From NCBI GenBank assembly GCA_021397835.1, contig JAJFZO010000747.1, positions 8,266,501 through 8,330,500 on the forward strand: a stretch of 64,000 nucleotides of DNA. The letters run 5' to 3'. Below are positions 50,406 through 61,457 of the stretch, piece after piece (position 1 is the stretch's first letter; the number at the start of each line of letters is the position of its first letter). The notes under the pieces were generated by a model, which did not search any database, had not been told where the DNA came from, and was given only the letters and a program-made list of their open reading frames with translations. This DNA comes from Moringa oleifera. Its lineage: Eukaryota; Streptophyta; Magnoliopsida; Brassicales; Moringaceae. Position numbers and translations under genes: made by a program.

Positions 50406-51160
50406 TTGAAGAACCTAATGGATTGAAACTCATCCTTGGCTATTGTGAAAGATATCGGTCTTGCCTTGATGGGCTGAGTATTGGATTTTGTGGGAAGCTT
50501 GTATTTGACAAGATTTGAATCTAATCCTAGCATGTCTTTTTATGAAAAGGACAAGCAGTGAACCTTGTCCTTAAGCAAACTAGTGAATACCTGCTTTTTT
50601 TATATGGATAGAACTTTGCCTATACTGACCAGCTTAGGATCATCATCAAACCCAAGATTAAAAGATTTGAAGTTGTTTGAAGTGATACTAGACTTCTCTT
50701 CATGCTTTTCAAAAAGTTATCAAAGTTCAAAGATTGAGTCTTCAACTGCATAGACATTACCTTTAAATATCCCCACAATCAACGTACAGGTTCATGACCT
50801 CAAGTGTGTTTGTCACTAATTTACCATTTGGCAAAGTGCTACGATGTATTTCAAGTTTAAAAAGTTTTTTTATATTTTAATTGGTAATGGGGTTTGACCT
50901 TACCCATCATAATGAATAAGATCAAATGTAGAAGAATAAGCACTTTTTTATTAAAGAAAAGTGCAAAAAACTTGGCTAGCTTACAGCTTTAGCAATAAGA
51001 TATTTTAGGATATGGAACACTACCCAGTAAGCCAGCAGATAACATGTACTTCAAATGAGAACTAGAAAACATTCTCTAATCTATAATACCACATATACAA
51101 TAATGAAGATTTGTTCCTTAAATGAAATGTGGATAAGGTAGAGGAATGAACTGTAGAATG
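50406..51160. other. Unassigned sequence
   Basis: No gene recognised between sdh4 and the copia fragment. Frames at 50,318-50,518 and 50,565-50,753 continue beyond sdh4 by chance and match nothing known to me. Confidence 0.45.
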
Positions 51161-52020
51161 TTAGAGGGAATATCCAAATGCTCTAACACGTAAAGCCCCC
51201 CCCTCTTTATGTCTTGTCCCAATCAACTTCCTTAAACACCGATGTTGCACACTATAGCCAGAGGAAGAAAGAAATAACATCACATCATGAATCATTAATC
51301 TCAGTAAAATATAGTTTTTGAGTGATAGACGAGGAGCATGAAAAACATTAAGGACCAAAGCTAATAGTGATGGATCTGATTTGATACTATCATAAAGGAT
51401 CCATCTTTGGTATGAATGAAAAAAGGAATATATGAGAGCAATTGAGCAAGAGAATTAGATGTCATGTAATGAGATGCACTAGAATCAAAAATCCAAGAAA
51501 AGAAGGATTGATGGTGAAGAACAAAACACACTTGTATCAAAGGTAGACATGGCATCAACACCTGTAGGTAGAGGTCCAACAAAAGAACCAAGTCACTACT
51601 AGAATTGTTGCATAATCATAGATTGAACCATCTCAGGGTAACACTTCTAGAAGTAGTAGGCTGATCAATGTCTAATGAACAAGATAGGGTAGAAAAAGCT
51701 ATAATGGGTCTTGGAGGTGCACGTGTCAGCTAAGAGGAACCATTTAACTTCTTTTGCTAATTTATAAGTTTTTTTAAGACAAATTTACCTTCTAGTGTCC
51801 CGTCTGATGGTAGTAAGCATAATCATCTTTGGTAATCTTTTGATTGGATTTAGTAGTTGAAGGCACAGAAGGAGACTAAAACTGTAAATTAACAGCAAAA
51901 ACAAATTGCATCTGTAACAATGAATAGTGGTGTAATGGCTCAAATTCATCTCGTAAGGCCTTAAGGAACTGAAAAAGTAAAATAAACTCCTTGAACTATC
52001 CAAAGTACTCAATTACACTC
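51161..52020 (-). pseudogene. Ty1/copia Gag-Pol fragment
   Basis: On the minus strand, pieces follow a plant copia polyprotein in order. A Gag end with LRDEFEPL-like sequence lies near 51,960-51,900, and a weak CYYC..GH-type knuckle region near 51,800. The protease active-site region WIFDSSASHYMT is in 51,361-51,591; the usual DSGASHHMT glycine is serine here. GAG-pre-integrase pieces (VFHAPRLSL, FSSSG.SVQ.R, LIGT.HKEGG) lie in 51,161-51,358. There are stops and frameshifts, no integrase or reverse transcriptase follows, and no LTR was found. Confidence 0.88.
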
Positions 52021-52809
52021 ACTTTTAGCTCAACGAGTCAGCCTAGTAAGTCCTCTACTAGTAAGACAAGATTCTTCCTTGTTAGCATCTATCAAAAGGC
52101 TTTAAAAGTGGATTGAGTCCTAAGCTGATCCTTTAAGACTAGCCAGATAATAGAGATAGGTATGGATACGCATCATTGAATTCATTAGCTTATAGAAGAT
52201 CTACCTTTTAACCATAGAACTTCAGAGTTCTATTAACCAATAACCTCATAGAGAAAAGAGTCCCCATTTGGCTGATTAACAATGGCTGTATCCATTATAA
52301 GAGATTAAAGCTTGTACGATAGGAGTAAGAAGAGTCTATTTTTCAGAATTGTCGATGTGAAAGACAATAAAAGCGAAAATAGAAAGAGTAGTATCTTGCA
52401 TATTACCCTTGATGCCACAAGAAAATGGGCATCCAATAGAGAGAGTGATGCTTCTGCCCTATCTTTATTGGGATAGTTTATTTTTTTTCATTTTTTAGGA
52501 AAAAGTATAAACAGATTGTTTGGCTTAATGTTCATATAGAACTCTAGAAAAAAGTTGTTTTTTAACAATTGAATTAAAATAAACTATTTCTTACCTCAAA
52601 GGGAAGGCAAGATCACTTTCAATTCTCTAATTCACTGACTCCACTTAAGGAAGACAAGAGGAAAGAGAAAAAAGAATAGCCAAGAAAGAGTGTAATGGAC
52701 TTCATTATATGTCATTCGGAAGGGCTCCGTATAGTTTTATTTTGGGGTGTAATGTTATGGTTCTTTCCTCGACTAGCTGAGAAAAACTAGTTTCAGAGGC
52801 ATTTTTCAT
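52021..52809. other. Unassigned sequence
   Basis: No gene recognised. Part of 52,021-52,450 may be upstream copia Gag on the minus strand, but no clear motif remains. Confidence 0.4.
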
Positions 52810-53186
52810 TCATATATATTTGGGTTTTTTTGCAACATATTTTGATTTGCCTATTCTTTGATCCAAAATTCCTAGCAAATCCTTGACATCTCGAATGCAA
52901 TGGGATTTCACACTTGAAAAACCTTTCTTTTTACCTTCTCTTATTAAGACCATAGAATGTTTCTACAAATTTTGACCTTTGCCTAAACTATAAGCAAATA
53001 TATCATGTCAATTGCTCAACTATACTTTAATTATCTTACATATAGCTAAATTATGTTTTTCTAGTGTTCTAGTTGAAACATGTGGGCATACTCCTTGTTT
53101 GTAGGGACATTGATCCGAAATTCGAGTATGGTTTATGCATTGCTTTTCTTTTTATCATGATGAATTAATTGATTTAAAGTAGGCAT
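52810..53186 (-). pseudogene. rps12: Mitochondrial ribosomal protein S12 pseudogene
   Basis: The minus strand follows plant mitochondrial rps12 from ATG at 53,186 (MPTLNQLI-like) to the TGA at 52,810-52,812 (PK.I end), 377 bases against 378. The QCPQKQGVCPHVST, PNSAPRKIAKV, and SHCIR.VKDLLGI regions can be read across frames. Stops at former arginine and glutamine codons abolish it. The gap to nad3 is 48 bases, as in plant mitochondria, where the two genes are co-transcribed. Confidence 0.96.
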
Positions 53187-53234
53187 TGCTTTTTCCTTTA
53201 TCCTTTCCCCTGATTTGAGCCCTATCATTAGTGA

Positions 53235-53594
53235 TTATCCTCAATTCGGAGCACCCTTTTCCATTCATTAAGAAATCTAATCCAATCGTCAAAATGAATA
53301 AAAGAGCCATCATGGACCAAGATCCAAATATCCAATCTTATTAAGAAGTGTTGCCTAAGGAAAGGAAAAGGTTACTTTCGGATCAAGGATAATAAATAAA
53401 ATTGAGACAAGATAAAATTATATATCAAAATGGCTTTTTTATCACTAAAAGGATTGAAACAACATTCGCAAGCCGATAATTTTTCTAGATAGATCGAAAC
53501 ATTTCTAGAAAAAAAAAAAAAGAAGATTGAGTAGGATCAAAGAAACTAGCAAACTAATCACTAAATAGATACAAATAGGTGCAAATTATGACAT
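53235..53594 (-). pseudogene. nad3: Mitochondrial NADH dehydrogenase subunit 3 pseudogene
   Basis: The minus strand follows nad3 from ATG at 53,594 to TAA at 53,235, 360 bases against 357, allowing for a few indels (an A-run near 53,508 has grown). The 5' part (SEFAPI.IYLV), the middle YLVSILFIIPD region, and the end with SMMALLFILTIGF and EWKRG are visible. Codon 3 has become TAA and a poly-A expansion shifts the frame. ND3 is a membrane-arm subunit of complex I. It precedes rps12 as in mitochondrial genomes. Confidence 0.96.
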
Positions 53595-53860
53595 CACCAT
53601 AACTTTTAGATTTCTTGTCGACTTGTAGAGCAGCATGCTAAAAAAAAAGTGTTATCAAATTAGACGGTCGAATAATGAACAACTACTCTTATCTTCCTTT
53701 TCTTCTTCAGCTAATTCTTGATTTACTTAACACCTCAATATCAAGGTGGTTGAAGAAGACCAAAACTGGAAGTGACCAATACTTTGGTCATTTAATTGAC
53801 TCCTTATTGTTAGTCCATGCTTGATGTCATGCTAGCAAAAGTAAGTGTTTTGATTACTTT
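53595..53860. other. Spacer between nad3 and the tRNA relic
   Basis: No feature recognised in this 266-base spacer. Confidence 0.4.
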
Positions 53861-53932
53861 TCCTACGGTTGGATTTGAGCCAATGAATCTCGCATTAAGA
53901 AAGTGATACTCTAACCGTTCAGTCAAGTAGGT
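53861..53932 (-). pseudogene. tRNA-Met(CAU)-like relic, plastid type
   Basis: On the minus strand the acceptor strand ACCTACTTGACT, D-arm GGTTAGAG, and TpsiC arm GGCTCAAATCCAA line up without gaps with the plastid-type elongator tRNA-Met that also occurs in plant mitochondrial genomes. The anticodon position reads CTT instead of CAT, with other mismatches in the anticodon stem, so it is unlikely to work. It lies upstream of nad3 on the same strand. Confidence 0.75.
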
Positions 53933-56900
53933 CAAGCTGAGTCAAGTCAAAGAAAATATACCCCTATAAGAGAAAGCTACACAACCAAAGTTCCCTTTAA
54001 TATACAAGGGGGGTAAAACACTAAGCAAGACAAAGCATTATCACTACACGAAATGAAGCAACCGCTAGTAGGCTAAGATCAACCACTTGGAGAACATAGA
54101 GGCTTTCTTTCTTAGTTGTCTATCTTAATATAACTGGATTCCAATTCATGCGGCCATTCTCACCTGTATTGGTGTTTTAACTTCATACTCTCCACCATAA
54201 CAAAATGTTTCCACTTTATTTCTCAATAGTACTTAAAGGAAGTACAACGGGTATAAGTAGGAAAAAATTAACTAAAAAGTAAGGCATACAATAATGGATC
54301 AATTCATTTAACACCATCCATTCGGATTAGACTAGGATAAAATGGGATTGATTTGACCTCTCACTCAGATGTGAGACTCTCGTCGCCGACAGATGTGAAC
54401 AAGTACGCTTTAATAATCGTGTGAACCGGTCTTCCTTTCATCAGCTTGCTCTTTTGACCAAACTTGAGAAAGGAAATTCCTATGAGATTATTAATCAATG
54501 TAGATCAGGTCTCAGTAATTCGCAGTATGTGTATATGCTTCCCTAAGGTGAAAGCATTTACTTCTTTAAAGGTGGGCGCTTACGGGACTTATACTTTACC
54601 AACTGCAAGATTAAAATCTATTTTTGTGTCTGTTGATATCTCTTTAGTATTAGATTTTTTTTTTCAAATAAAGTTGACAAATTAGTTTTAAAAAGAGCTT
54701 TTGTTAATCGGTAAGCCCAAACCTTCCTTTAGTTTAAAAATAATCCTTTCGGTGGAGAATTTCCTACATATGAATTGTTTCAATCCATCACCAAAGTAAA
54801 ATCGTACACAAAATTTATAGTATAAATGGTGTCACTTTAGCACCTCTTTCCCTTAATAAAAAGTCCTCATTCGAGTAGTCTCATAGGTCTACCTAGGGGC
54901 TCGGTTACAACCATTCTTGCTAAGCATAACCTTAGTCCTAATGAAAGATCAAATGCCATGTGTGAAGCAACTTTATGATTCAATGAATTCCCTCAAATTC
55001 AATGACACAAGATGAACTAGAATAGATAAATTGATCGAGGTAGCGACACGCTCCAATCAAAAGAAACTGCACATTCAGTAGAAAGACGTATAGGCAAGCC
55101 TTTATTGATTTTCGTATGGATTACTTTTCTTTACTTTTCTTTTCGTAGGCATACATTATTGTTTAATATGCTTTATAACTTTAAGGAATCGAGAAGAAGT
55201 CTTTTGATCCTCTTAGACCCTACTGTCATCTTTCAAATTAAGCTTACGATTTAGTTGGGGCAAATGTTGAAGGATCAATAGACATTGGATAAGAAACGCT
55301 TTTAATCGAAGCTCTCAAACCTATTTTGAAGTCAGTTTATGATTCAGTTTTAAGGTTTCTATTTCGATATCCCAAATCGAGTGGCTCTAAACTAAGGTTT
55401 GCCTACCTCTCTAGTTATAGAGAGAGAGGAAAAGGGCTTGAAGGCTTAATTTAAGCTAGAAATAATGCTAGAAAACTAGCCATATCGATAATGGTAAGTG
55501 GTGATAACAAAAAGATAGTTTTTAAAGCTTGAGAGGCAATGATCGAGGTAGGATAAAGTGAAAAACAATGCTATTTAAACTAGGTTGGGCTGAGCAAGCA
55601 TATATAGTCTTTCTTTTCATAGGTGGTGGGCAAGGAAAAAAAGTAATGAAATTGGAGACAAAGAGTCATTTAAAGACCTTTTCAAACACCACTTTGTAAA
55701 GGGCGAGTATCATGCTCAATAGAACCATACTTCGCTATGTCAATAAGAGAGAGAAAGAAAGAGAAGAGCAAGATAAGGCCGTATTAAATTGGCTCTAATT
55801 GGATTCACTTTTTGTTGAAGTAGGTCATATTGGAAGAATAGTAAGCCATTTTAATTAAATAAAGGAAGGGTCTCCCCTTCTTAGCAAACACTAGTAATAA
55901 AGATTGTGCTTATTCCATATGCTATAAAGAGCTCACTATTTGACAAGACTTATTCTTGTGTAAGTCCTCTTTAAAGAAGCTAACTTTTTAACATTTAATG
56001 GGCTAACATTCTTAGTGATATGAATACTGTTGCGCTAACATGCTATCTAGGAAAGCTGGTTATAAGGTTATAGGTCAAGCATAGTCACTCAACACCATTA
56101 GAAATTTTTTAAGGTCTTTACACAAACAAGAGCAAGGGAGTTTTCAAACACAAGTAAACTCTTGCGCACAAACAAAGAAGCTAGTTAAGGAAGAGATAGA
56201 TTTATAGGGCTTTACACCACCAAAAAAATATAGTTTTCTTTGAGAACATCCCTTCAGGAAGTAAGAGCAATTGGCCCTTCCCTTGCCAAAGATTGAGCTC
56301 CAGTCAAGGAATGTAGACATTAGGGTCAGGAAGTGCTATGTTGCAGTTTGTATTTTTCGATAAGTTTTTCTCTTTTATTTGTGGGTTGCGTATAAGCTTG
56401 ACGAAGTGAATCCTGTCTAGAGGGAGTTTTATATAACAATCAGATGAAATATCAGAAGTAATTTAGCACTTCAAAAACATAAGTCACGCTCTTTAAAGGC
56501 TCTAAGAAAAAGGCTTTAATCATCGATTCCAATCCTTTTCTTTTTGGTATGTCGCTCCGTGAGCAATGAGTGAGAAAAGAAAGTAAGTTATCATCATGGA
56601 ATTATTTGAGGCACTAGCTTTGTTTTTAGGAAACATGATGATAGTTTTTCATAAGGACATGTTAATACGACTGCAAGGATGTTTCCCTAGGCACCTATTC
56701 CGGTTAATACGGCTAGGGAGATGTTTCTGCATGCACCAGATCCTATGATGCTTAAACAGATTGGGGAGGAAAACTATCCCAAATCTATGTCCAGCTAATC
56801 TACAAATACCAAGGGCAAAAAGAATTACCTCTGGTAGAAGTCCTTTTCAATAAAGCGATCTCCATCTTAGAAGTAAAACAATGGGTGAAATCGACTTGCA

Positions 56901-57679
56901 AATAGTGCCATTTCGTGGAAGAGTGAGAAAGGGTCTTATCTTATTCCATTTCTTCCTTAACTAAGGTCTAGCATGCACGAATAAGTAAAATAAATCCTAA
57001 CTACTAAATTTGAACTAATAGTAGAAGAATACATCCTCTAGCCTTAGAAACCCTATCCTTAGATGTGCAGGCTTAGGTAAAAGAGCCAAATGTATCAATT
57101 TTGCGATTTGAGGCCTACTAGTCTTGATACATGTTGCTGTGAGTAACCATAGAAGAACTACATGAAGCCCACACCACCACATGTCAAGCATTAACTTCAA
57201 CATTATCATCACAAGAGATTAGCAATAATATACATTTTTTATCCACTCTAATCTCAGGCTCCTCTTTTCATTTGAGAATCGAGGAAAGATCCCATTCTTC
57301 GAGTTGAAATAACTTATATTGAGCCATCATGTGATGAGTTTTCTTTCATTCATTTGGCTCTATATAAGCTGGAAAGTCTTCAGAGAAAGGAAGCTTTCAA
57401 TTCTTTTCTACATCTAACAATCTACCTAATACACCTAGCCTTTGCAACTTTCGATTAATTTCGATTGTCTAAGCCTAACTTTCAAATGGTGTCTCATTTA
57501 TTCTTAGTGTAATTGGCCTCGTAGTCTCTTCTTTTAAGGCTCAATTACTTATTTTTTTGATACTCGAAATAAGGGCATCAGAGTGGGCAACTGGCTTTTT
57601 GGTGTCTGCAAATTTAGGTGCAATCTAAGACCCTTACCTTATACTTTACTAATCTAAGGCCATTTTCATCCCTATACAC
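53933..57679. other. Unassigned sequence, probably decayed organelle spacer
   Basis: No gene recognised in 3.7 kb. A frame at 54,464-54,685 (73 codons, containing GAYGTYTLPTARLKSIFVSV) has low stop density for its context but no family I know. The frame at 57,015-57,212 is probably chance. The texture up to about 57,600 resembles the other organelle-like parts. Confidence 0.4.
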
Positions 57680-58550
57680 TAAATTTAACACCATTTTGTT
57701 GTTAAAAAAGATTTTTTTTTTGAAATATCTCAATCCTATTTTTTTTATGTTTAACTCATTTACATTAAATTAGTGTTATAAATATTATTTTAATAATATA
57801 AATAATAACAATCAATAAAAAATTTATAATATTGATTAATTAATATGCAATAATAAAATAATTAATATAATTTAAAATTTTAATTTATTTATTTTAAATC
57901 AATTGATATGATATAATGAATTATATTTTTTAGTAATTTTTAAATTAATAATTTATCAACTTAATTTTATAATTATATTTTTACTTAATTTTTATTTGAT
58001 TATTTTTATGAGCGAGTGGATCATGTAATACCTTTGATCAATGTTTTGGTAGTATAGAGAAAGTAGAGATAACTTTTCCACATTTTAAATAGTTTTAGGG
58101 TTAGTTTATTATTATTGGAGTGTTTTAACTTTAATCAATATTGTAATTTGAGTTTATGGTATAATCATTAATGTGTAGTTATGTTTATTGTACTATGCTT
58201 TCAATTGGAATAAATTTTATTTTTACCATGTTTACCCAAAGTTTAAATTATATCATAACTTATAAACAATTGTAATTTTATATATTTTTAAATAATAATT
58301 TTGATATTATATATAATATTATCATTAAACAAATAAATTATTATTATTAATTTAAATAAAATAAATTTATATATTGAATATTGATCATATTTTAAAAATC
58401 TTAACGAGATATTCTAAATAATATAATTTTTTCTTAAAAATATGATATATTTATTAAGTTATTCATCAAAAATATAAAAACTAAACAAGAATTATGTTTT
58501 TTTTTTAAAAAGCATGCATTTAATGTAGCTACAATGTTGCACAAAATTAT
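57680..58550. other. Very AT-rich non-coding stretch
   Basis: Base composition changes sharply to very high A+T, mainly TTTAATAAT-type words, unlike the sequence on either side. No terminal repeats or coding motifs were found. It may be an inserted nuclear element interior or native intergenic DNA. Confidence 0.5.
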
Positions 58551-59474
58551 TGAAACCATTTTGCAATTTCATTGAAGAATATTTTACAATGAATTCAATG
58601 CCAATTTGATGTTGTAATATCTAGTTGAAGATGACCTAAGGTCCATAAGCAGTATTTATTATAACTGCTTCCAAAGCAAAGATGGTCTACCTTATTTCTC
58701 GCTTTCAAAGTGAAGATGTTAATTGGCAGCTGGATGAATTAGAATACCAACAACACTAAAAGAAAGAGGAGCAAAAGGAGTTGATTCTCAATTTAAAAGC
58801 TAAAAAGCTAAGAAAGAAAAATAAATGATTTAGTTTGAAGCTTACCATCAAGCAAAGAAATTAGAGGGGAGTTGACAGCAAGCTACAGAATTATGTGATT
58901 GATCCATTGCGCTATTCCCTAATTGAAGGAAGTTGGAATGTACTATAATGATTGCCAAAGGAGTACATTCCCCAGTTAGGCTAAGAGAACTGAGCTGGTG
59001 TTAGATTGGATTTGGTAAGATTTTGACTCGGTTGACTTTGGGGAACCTATGAATATAGAGGCCAGATAAACAGTCGGGACAGCTGCTATTGAATCAAAAT
59101 TGGTTTTTGTAAAGTAAAGAAGAAGGACAGAGCCTTCAACTACAAATCTAATGATAACGGAACCTGCTCTTTAGTTAAACTTAATAAAGCTTTCTTAAGA
59201 TAGAACTCTCAAGATGAATGTAGGGGCAGTTGGTCAAGATTCAAGATGATTACATCTTACTTCTCCTTAGGACCATTAGGTGCCTTTATCTTTTGTTCTA
59301 TAATGTTAGAAGAGGAAGGTTAGGTAGTTCTTAGAGTGATCGAAAGACAAAGGGAATGGATCTTCAAAACAATTATAAGTCTTACTCAAGTTCCTCCCTT
59401 CAAGGAAAGGGCCTTCACCTCTATTGAAAGCAAACCCAATGAGCCATTGGCTGAACACGGAGAGATGTTACAGG
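58551..59474. other. Unassigned sequence before the CACTA insertion
   Basis: No gene recognised. Composition returns to the level of the organelle-like parts. The last three bases, AGG at 59,472-59,474, would be the left target-site copy of the next element. Confidence 0.4.
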
Positions 59475-59494
59475 CACTACTATAAAAATTATAA

Positions 59495-59745
59495 TAATTG
59501 ACATTAATTTAATGACAGTTATTCAAAGAACGATCATTAAAAGATTTATTAACATTTTTTATAACAGTTATTTCAAAACTGCATTAAAAGTAAGGTTTTT
59601 AATGTCAATTAAAAAAGAACTAACGTTAAAAAAGCATATGAATTAAACATTTAACATCAGTTCCTAAAGAACTGACGTTAAAAGATCATGAATTTGGCAT
59701 TTAACGTTAGTTCTCAAGGAACTGACGTTAAATATAAAGCAAGAG
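59495..59745. repeat. Subterminal repeats of the right-hand CACTA element
   Basis: Facing pairs of AATGACAGTT-type and TTAACGTTAGTT/AACTGACGTTAAA-type motifs recur about every 25-30 bases, resembling both ends of the element at 2,491-4,283. They are less decayed here, supporting a more recent insertion. Confidence 0.85.
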
Positions 59746-59764
59746 CTGGCGTCAAAGGCCAAAA

Positions 59765-60163
59765 TTGCTGCTGCTTCTTGCAGCAGCGATGGCTGCTTAC
59801 AGCTGCAGCAAGGACTGCTGCTGCTGCAGCAAGAAGCAGCAGCAATGGCTGGGTTACAGCAGTAGTCGTTGCTGCTGCTTCTTGCAGCAGCGATGGCTGC
59901 TTACGGCTGCAGCAAGGACTGCTGCTGTTGCTGCAAGAAGCAGCAGCAATGGCTGGATTACAGCAGCAGCAACTGTTGCTGCTGCTTGCTGCTGCTTCTT
60001 GCAGCAACAGCAGCAGTCCTTGCTGCAGCCGTAAGCAGCCATCGCTGCTGCAAGAAGCAGCAGTCGTTGCTGCTGCTTCTTGCAGCAGCCGTTGCTGTTG
60101 CTTCTTGCAGCTGCAGCAAGGACTGCTGCTGCTGCTGCAAAAAGCAGCAGCAATGGCTGGTTA
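59765..60163. repeat. CTG/CAG-rich hairpin-unit array 1
   Basis: Two direct units start at 59,765 and 59,869 (period 104 bases). Further copies follow, one inverted. Each unit has an arm GCTGCTTCTTGCAGCAG and, some 40-50 bases on, its reverse complement CTGCAAGAAGCAGC, so a unit can fold on itself. A stretch of about 50 bases near 59,872-59,924 returns as a perfect reverse complement near 60,011-60,063. Long frames in all six phases here are Ala/Leu/Gln/Ser/Cys-rich by-products of the repeat and not genes. Confidence 0.92.
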
Positions 60164-60164
60164 C

Positions 60165-60376
60165 AGAACCACACATCGCACATACTCCTGCACAAAAGTC
60201 AGCACATGAGAACTTGTTACAGCATAGAGATTACTAAACTGCAGACATCATATGATCAATTGATCATGAAACAGACAACGTCACCTTTGGTATATGCACA
60301 GGTGTGACAGTACTTGGCGTCCTAGTGTACTTGCTGCTTGCAAATGATGCACTTGGTATTTCCATAAGGAGTCCAT
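60165..60376 (-). pseudogene. CRIPT: CRIPT gene fragment: one exon, one intron, part of last exon
   Basis: The exon at 60,285-60,376 encodes WTPYGNTKCIICKQQVH, then a TAG where glutamine is expected, then DAKYCHTCAYTK. This is the conserved CxxC pair of the cysteine-rich PDZ-binding protein family, which in plants is a small zinc-ribbon protein. It is preceded by a good acceptor (TTGCTTTCAG) and followed by GT at 60,284. A 97-base intron ends in TTGTGCAG, and the next exon, from 60,187, encodes VCAMCG in the correct phase (AAA G|GA). After five or so codons it is cut off and joins the CTG array. Intact splice phases mean the fragment came from genomic DNA, not a retrocopy. Confidence 0.95.
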
Positions 60377-60966
60377 CTGAAAGCAACAATTTGGCCAAAC
60401 AAAATTAACACACAGCAATAAGAAAAATCTAACTACATAGACCAAAAAGTAATATCAGCAATTTCTGGAAATTTGCTATAGGGAAAGAAAAATTAAACAT
60501 GCAGATATAAAGGTGAATAAGGCAGATAACACTCTTTTTCTTTCCAGAGCATGACAGATAATTCACAATAGAAAGATGTCACATAAACAAAAGAAAGACT
60601 TTAACCCATAAATACAGAAGGTAGTGACAAAGTTGCAACCACATCAAAGATACATCATCTAGTTGGAGCGATGTTGTATACTTCTATGTTAAATGTATTC
60701 ATAATTTGCTCATCACCAAAACTTTACCATTGCCAGTCTAGTATGTGTTCTCTTCATTATTGTTGCACTTCCTTAACCCTTAAAAAGCCAAATCCAGAGC
60801 TAAATTCATTAATATTTACGGTGTAAAGGAGATAAAAATATTAGCATATTCATGATTCCTTCAACAGAGAGAAGAATGCAATTATAAATGACCTGTTGTG
60901 GCTTCATCAAAATGAATCTGCAAATTCAATTGTAATCCACTACACTCCATTTTCTACCTCAGAACC
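60377..60966 (-). other. Probable CRIPT intron sequence
   Basis: The stretch upstream of the CRIPT exon, on its strand, is T-rich and non-coding and ends in a good acceptor; no earlier CRIPT exon (the MVCDKCEKKL part) was found. It is therefore most likely intron captured together with the exons, cut off by array 2 at about 60,967. Confidence 0.6.
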
Positions 60967-61457
60967 AAGTTGCTGCTTGCTGCTGCTTCTTGCAGCAGGG
61001 ACGGCTGCTTACAGCTGCAGCAACGACTGCTGCTGCTGCTGCAAGAAGCAGCAGCAATGGCTGGGTTACAACAGCAGCAACTATTGCTGCTGCTTGCTGC
61101 TGCTTCTTGCAGCAGGGATGGCTGCATACAGCTGCAGCAAGGACTGTTGCTGCCCGCTGCAAGAAGCAGCAGCAATGGCTGGATTACAGCGGCAGTCCTT
61201 GCTGCTGCTTCTTGCAGCCGCGATGGCTGCTTACAGCTGCAGCAAGGACTGCTGCTGCTGCTGCAAGAAGCAGCAGCAATGGCTGGTTACAGCAGCAGCA
61301 ACTGTTGCTGCTGCTTCTTGCAGCAGGGACGGCTGCTTACAGCTGCAGCAACCATTGCGGCTGCTGCTGCAAGAAGCAGCAGCAATGGCTGGTTACAGCA
61401 GCAGCAACTGTTGCTGCTTCTTGCTGCTGCTTCTTGCAGCAGGGACAGCTCCTTATA
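60967..61457. repeat. CTG/CAG-rich hairpin-unit array 2
   Basis: Five units of the same kind as array 1 start near 60,982, 61,097, 61,203, 61,310 and 61,425, a period of about 106-116 bases; the last is incomplete. Each has the arm pair GCTGCTTCTTGCAGCAG / CTGCAAGAAGCAGC and a linker with GGCTGCTTACAGCTGCAGCAA. The two arrays bracket the CRIPT fragment. Frames up to 218 codons run through it but are repeat by-products. Confidence 0.92.

Noticed and set aside
48136..53594. A genuine mitochondrial contig
   Set aside because: cox3, atp8, nad3, rps12 and sdh4 all carry stops and frameshifts, and several nuclear-type CACTA and LTR elements interrupt the region, so it is decayed nuclear DNA.
59765..61457. 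A CRISPR-like array
   Set aside because: Units are contiguous and self-complementary with no unique spacers, and the context is a plant nuclear genome.
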